In this document: positions 6,862-6,882 of the stretch, piece by piece
How positions within the stretch are numbered: position 1 is the stretch's first letter
How the letters are laid out: each line of letters opens with the position of its first letter
Assembly: GCA_964638865.1 (NCBI GenBank)
Contig: CAZXBG010000174.1
Span: forward strand, 1 to 6,882
Source: UBA7236 sp964638865
GTDB lineage: Bacteria; Bacteroidota; Bacteroidia; Chitinophagales; BACL12
Direction: 5' to 3'
DNA length: 6,882 nucleotides
Position numbers and translations under genes: made by a program
The notes under the pieces: generated by a model
The model's database searches: none
What the model saw: the letters and a program-made list of their open reading frames with translations, nothing else
What the model was told of the DNA's origin: nothing

Positions 6862-6882
6862 AACTCATAACTCATAACTCAT
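6862..6882 (-). repeat. Tandem heptamer tract (AACTCAT x 3), right flank of the four-helix-bundle gene
   Basis: Three units of AACTCAT at 6862-6868, 6869-6875 and 6876-6882, reaching the window edge, so more copies may follow. Read on the minus strand they are ATGAGTT units ending inward in ATGAGTTTG (6868 to 6860), the same 9-mer that closes the left tract. The tract lies about 70 bases upstream of the start of the four-helix-bundle gene. Its terminal TTTG could act as a -33 promoter element, but no good TAnnTTTG follows at the right distance. Confidence 0.88.

Larger units (their letters stand above)
6376..6882. mobile_element. Putative cassette: four-helix-bundle gene bounded by inverted heptamer tracts
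   Basis: The gene at 6425-6793 is the only gene between two oppositely oriented ATGAGTW tracts. The last 23 bases of the left tract (6383-6405) and the visible right tract read on the minus strand (6882 to 6860) match at 21 of 23 positions, differing only in the variable last base of two units. The span is at least 507 bases and its right end may lie outside the window. No transposase, target-site duplication or integration motif is visible, so mobility is only a hypothesis. Confidence 0.3.

Overview
The window looks like chromosomal DNA from an AT-rich member of the Bacteroidota, probably outside the Bacteroidales. Four things point that way: start codons are preceded by A-rich stretches with no Shine-Dalgarno sequence; a TAnnTTTG -7 promoter element lies upstream of carB; CarB is the short form without a C-terminal regulatory domain; and there is a small membrane protein ending in a DYVDYEEIK-type tail. 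I found no tRNA, rRNA, CRISPR array or transposase, and no gap between genes longer than about 210 bases.

Layout. At the left edge is the 5' part of a minus-strand gene for an exported protein (1-175). Upstream of it on the same strand is an alpha/beta hydrolase (344-1153). A divergent intergenic region (1154-1364) with a candidate promoter leads into carB on the plus strand (1365-4196), followed by a 58-residue single-pass membrane protein (4312-4488). That gene meets, end to end with no spacer, a minus-strand gene for a 101-residue helical protein (4489-4794). Upstream on the minus strand come class II fumarase fumC (4923-6335) and a four-helix-bundle protein related to the proteins encoded by 23S rRNA intervening sequences (6425-6793).

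Function. CarB makes carbamoyl phosphate for pyrimidine and arginine synthesis, and FumC is the TCA-cycle fumarase. carA is not beside carB, and no pathway-level operon is visible. The three right-hand minus-strand genes could be read together, but gaps of 128 and 89 bases, both holding repeats, separate them.

Most unusual feature. The four-helix-bundle gene sits between two tandem heptamer tracts in opposite orientation: ATGAGTW units at 6376-6403, and their complement at 6862-6882, running off the right edge. Both tracts end inward in the same 9-mer, ATGAGTTTG. Together they form an imperfect inverted repeat of 23 bases with 21 matches. This resembles the complementary ends of 23S rRNA intervening sequences that carry the same protein family, but here it lies in ordinary intergenic DNA next to fumC. 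A second repeat tract of different sequence lies just past the 3' end of fumC (4879-4917).
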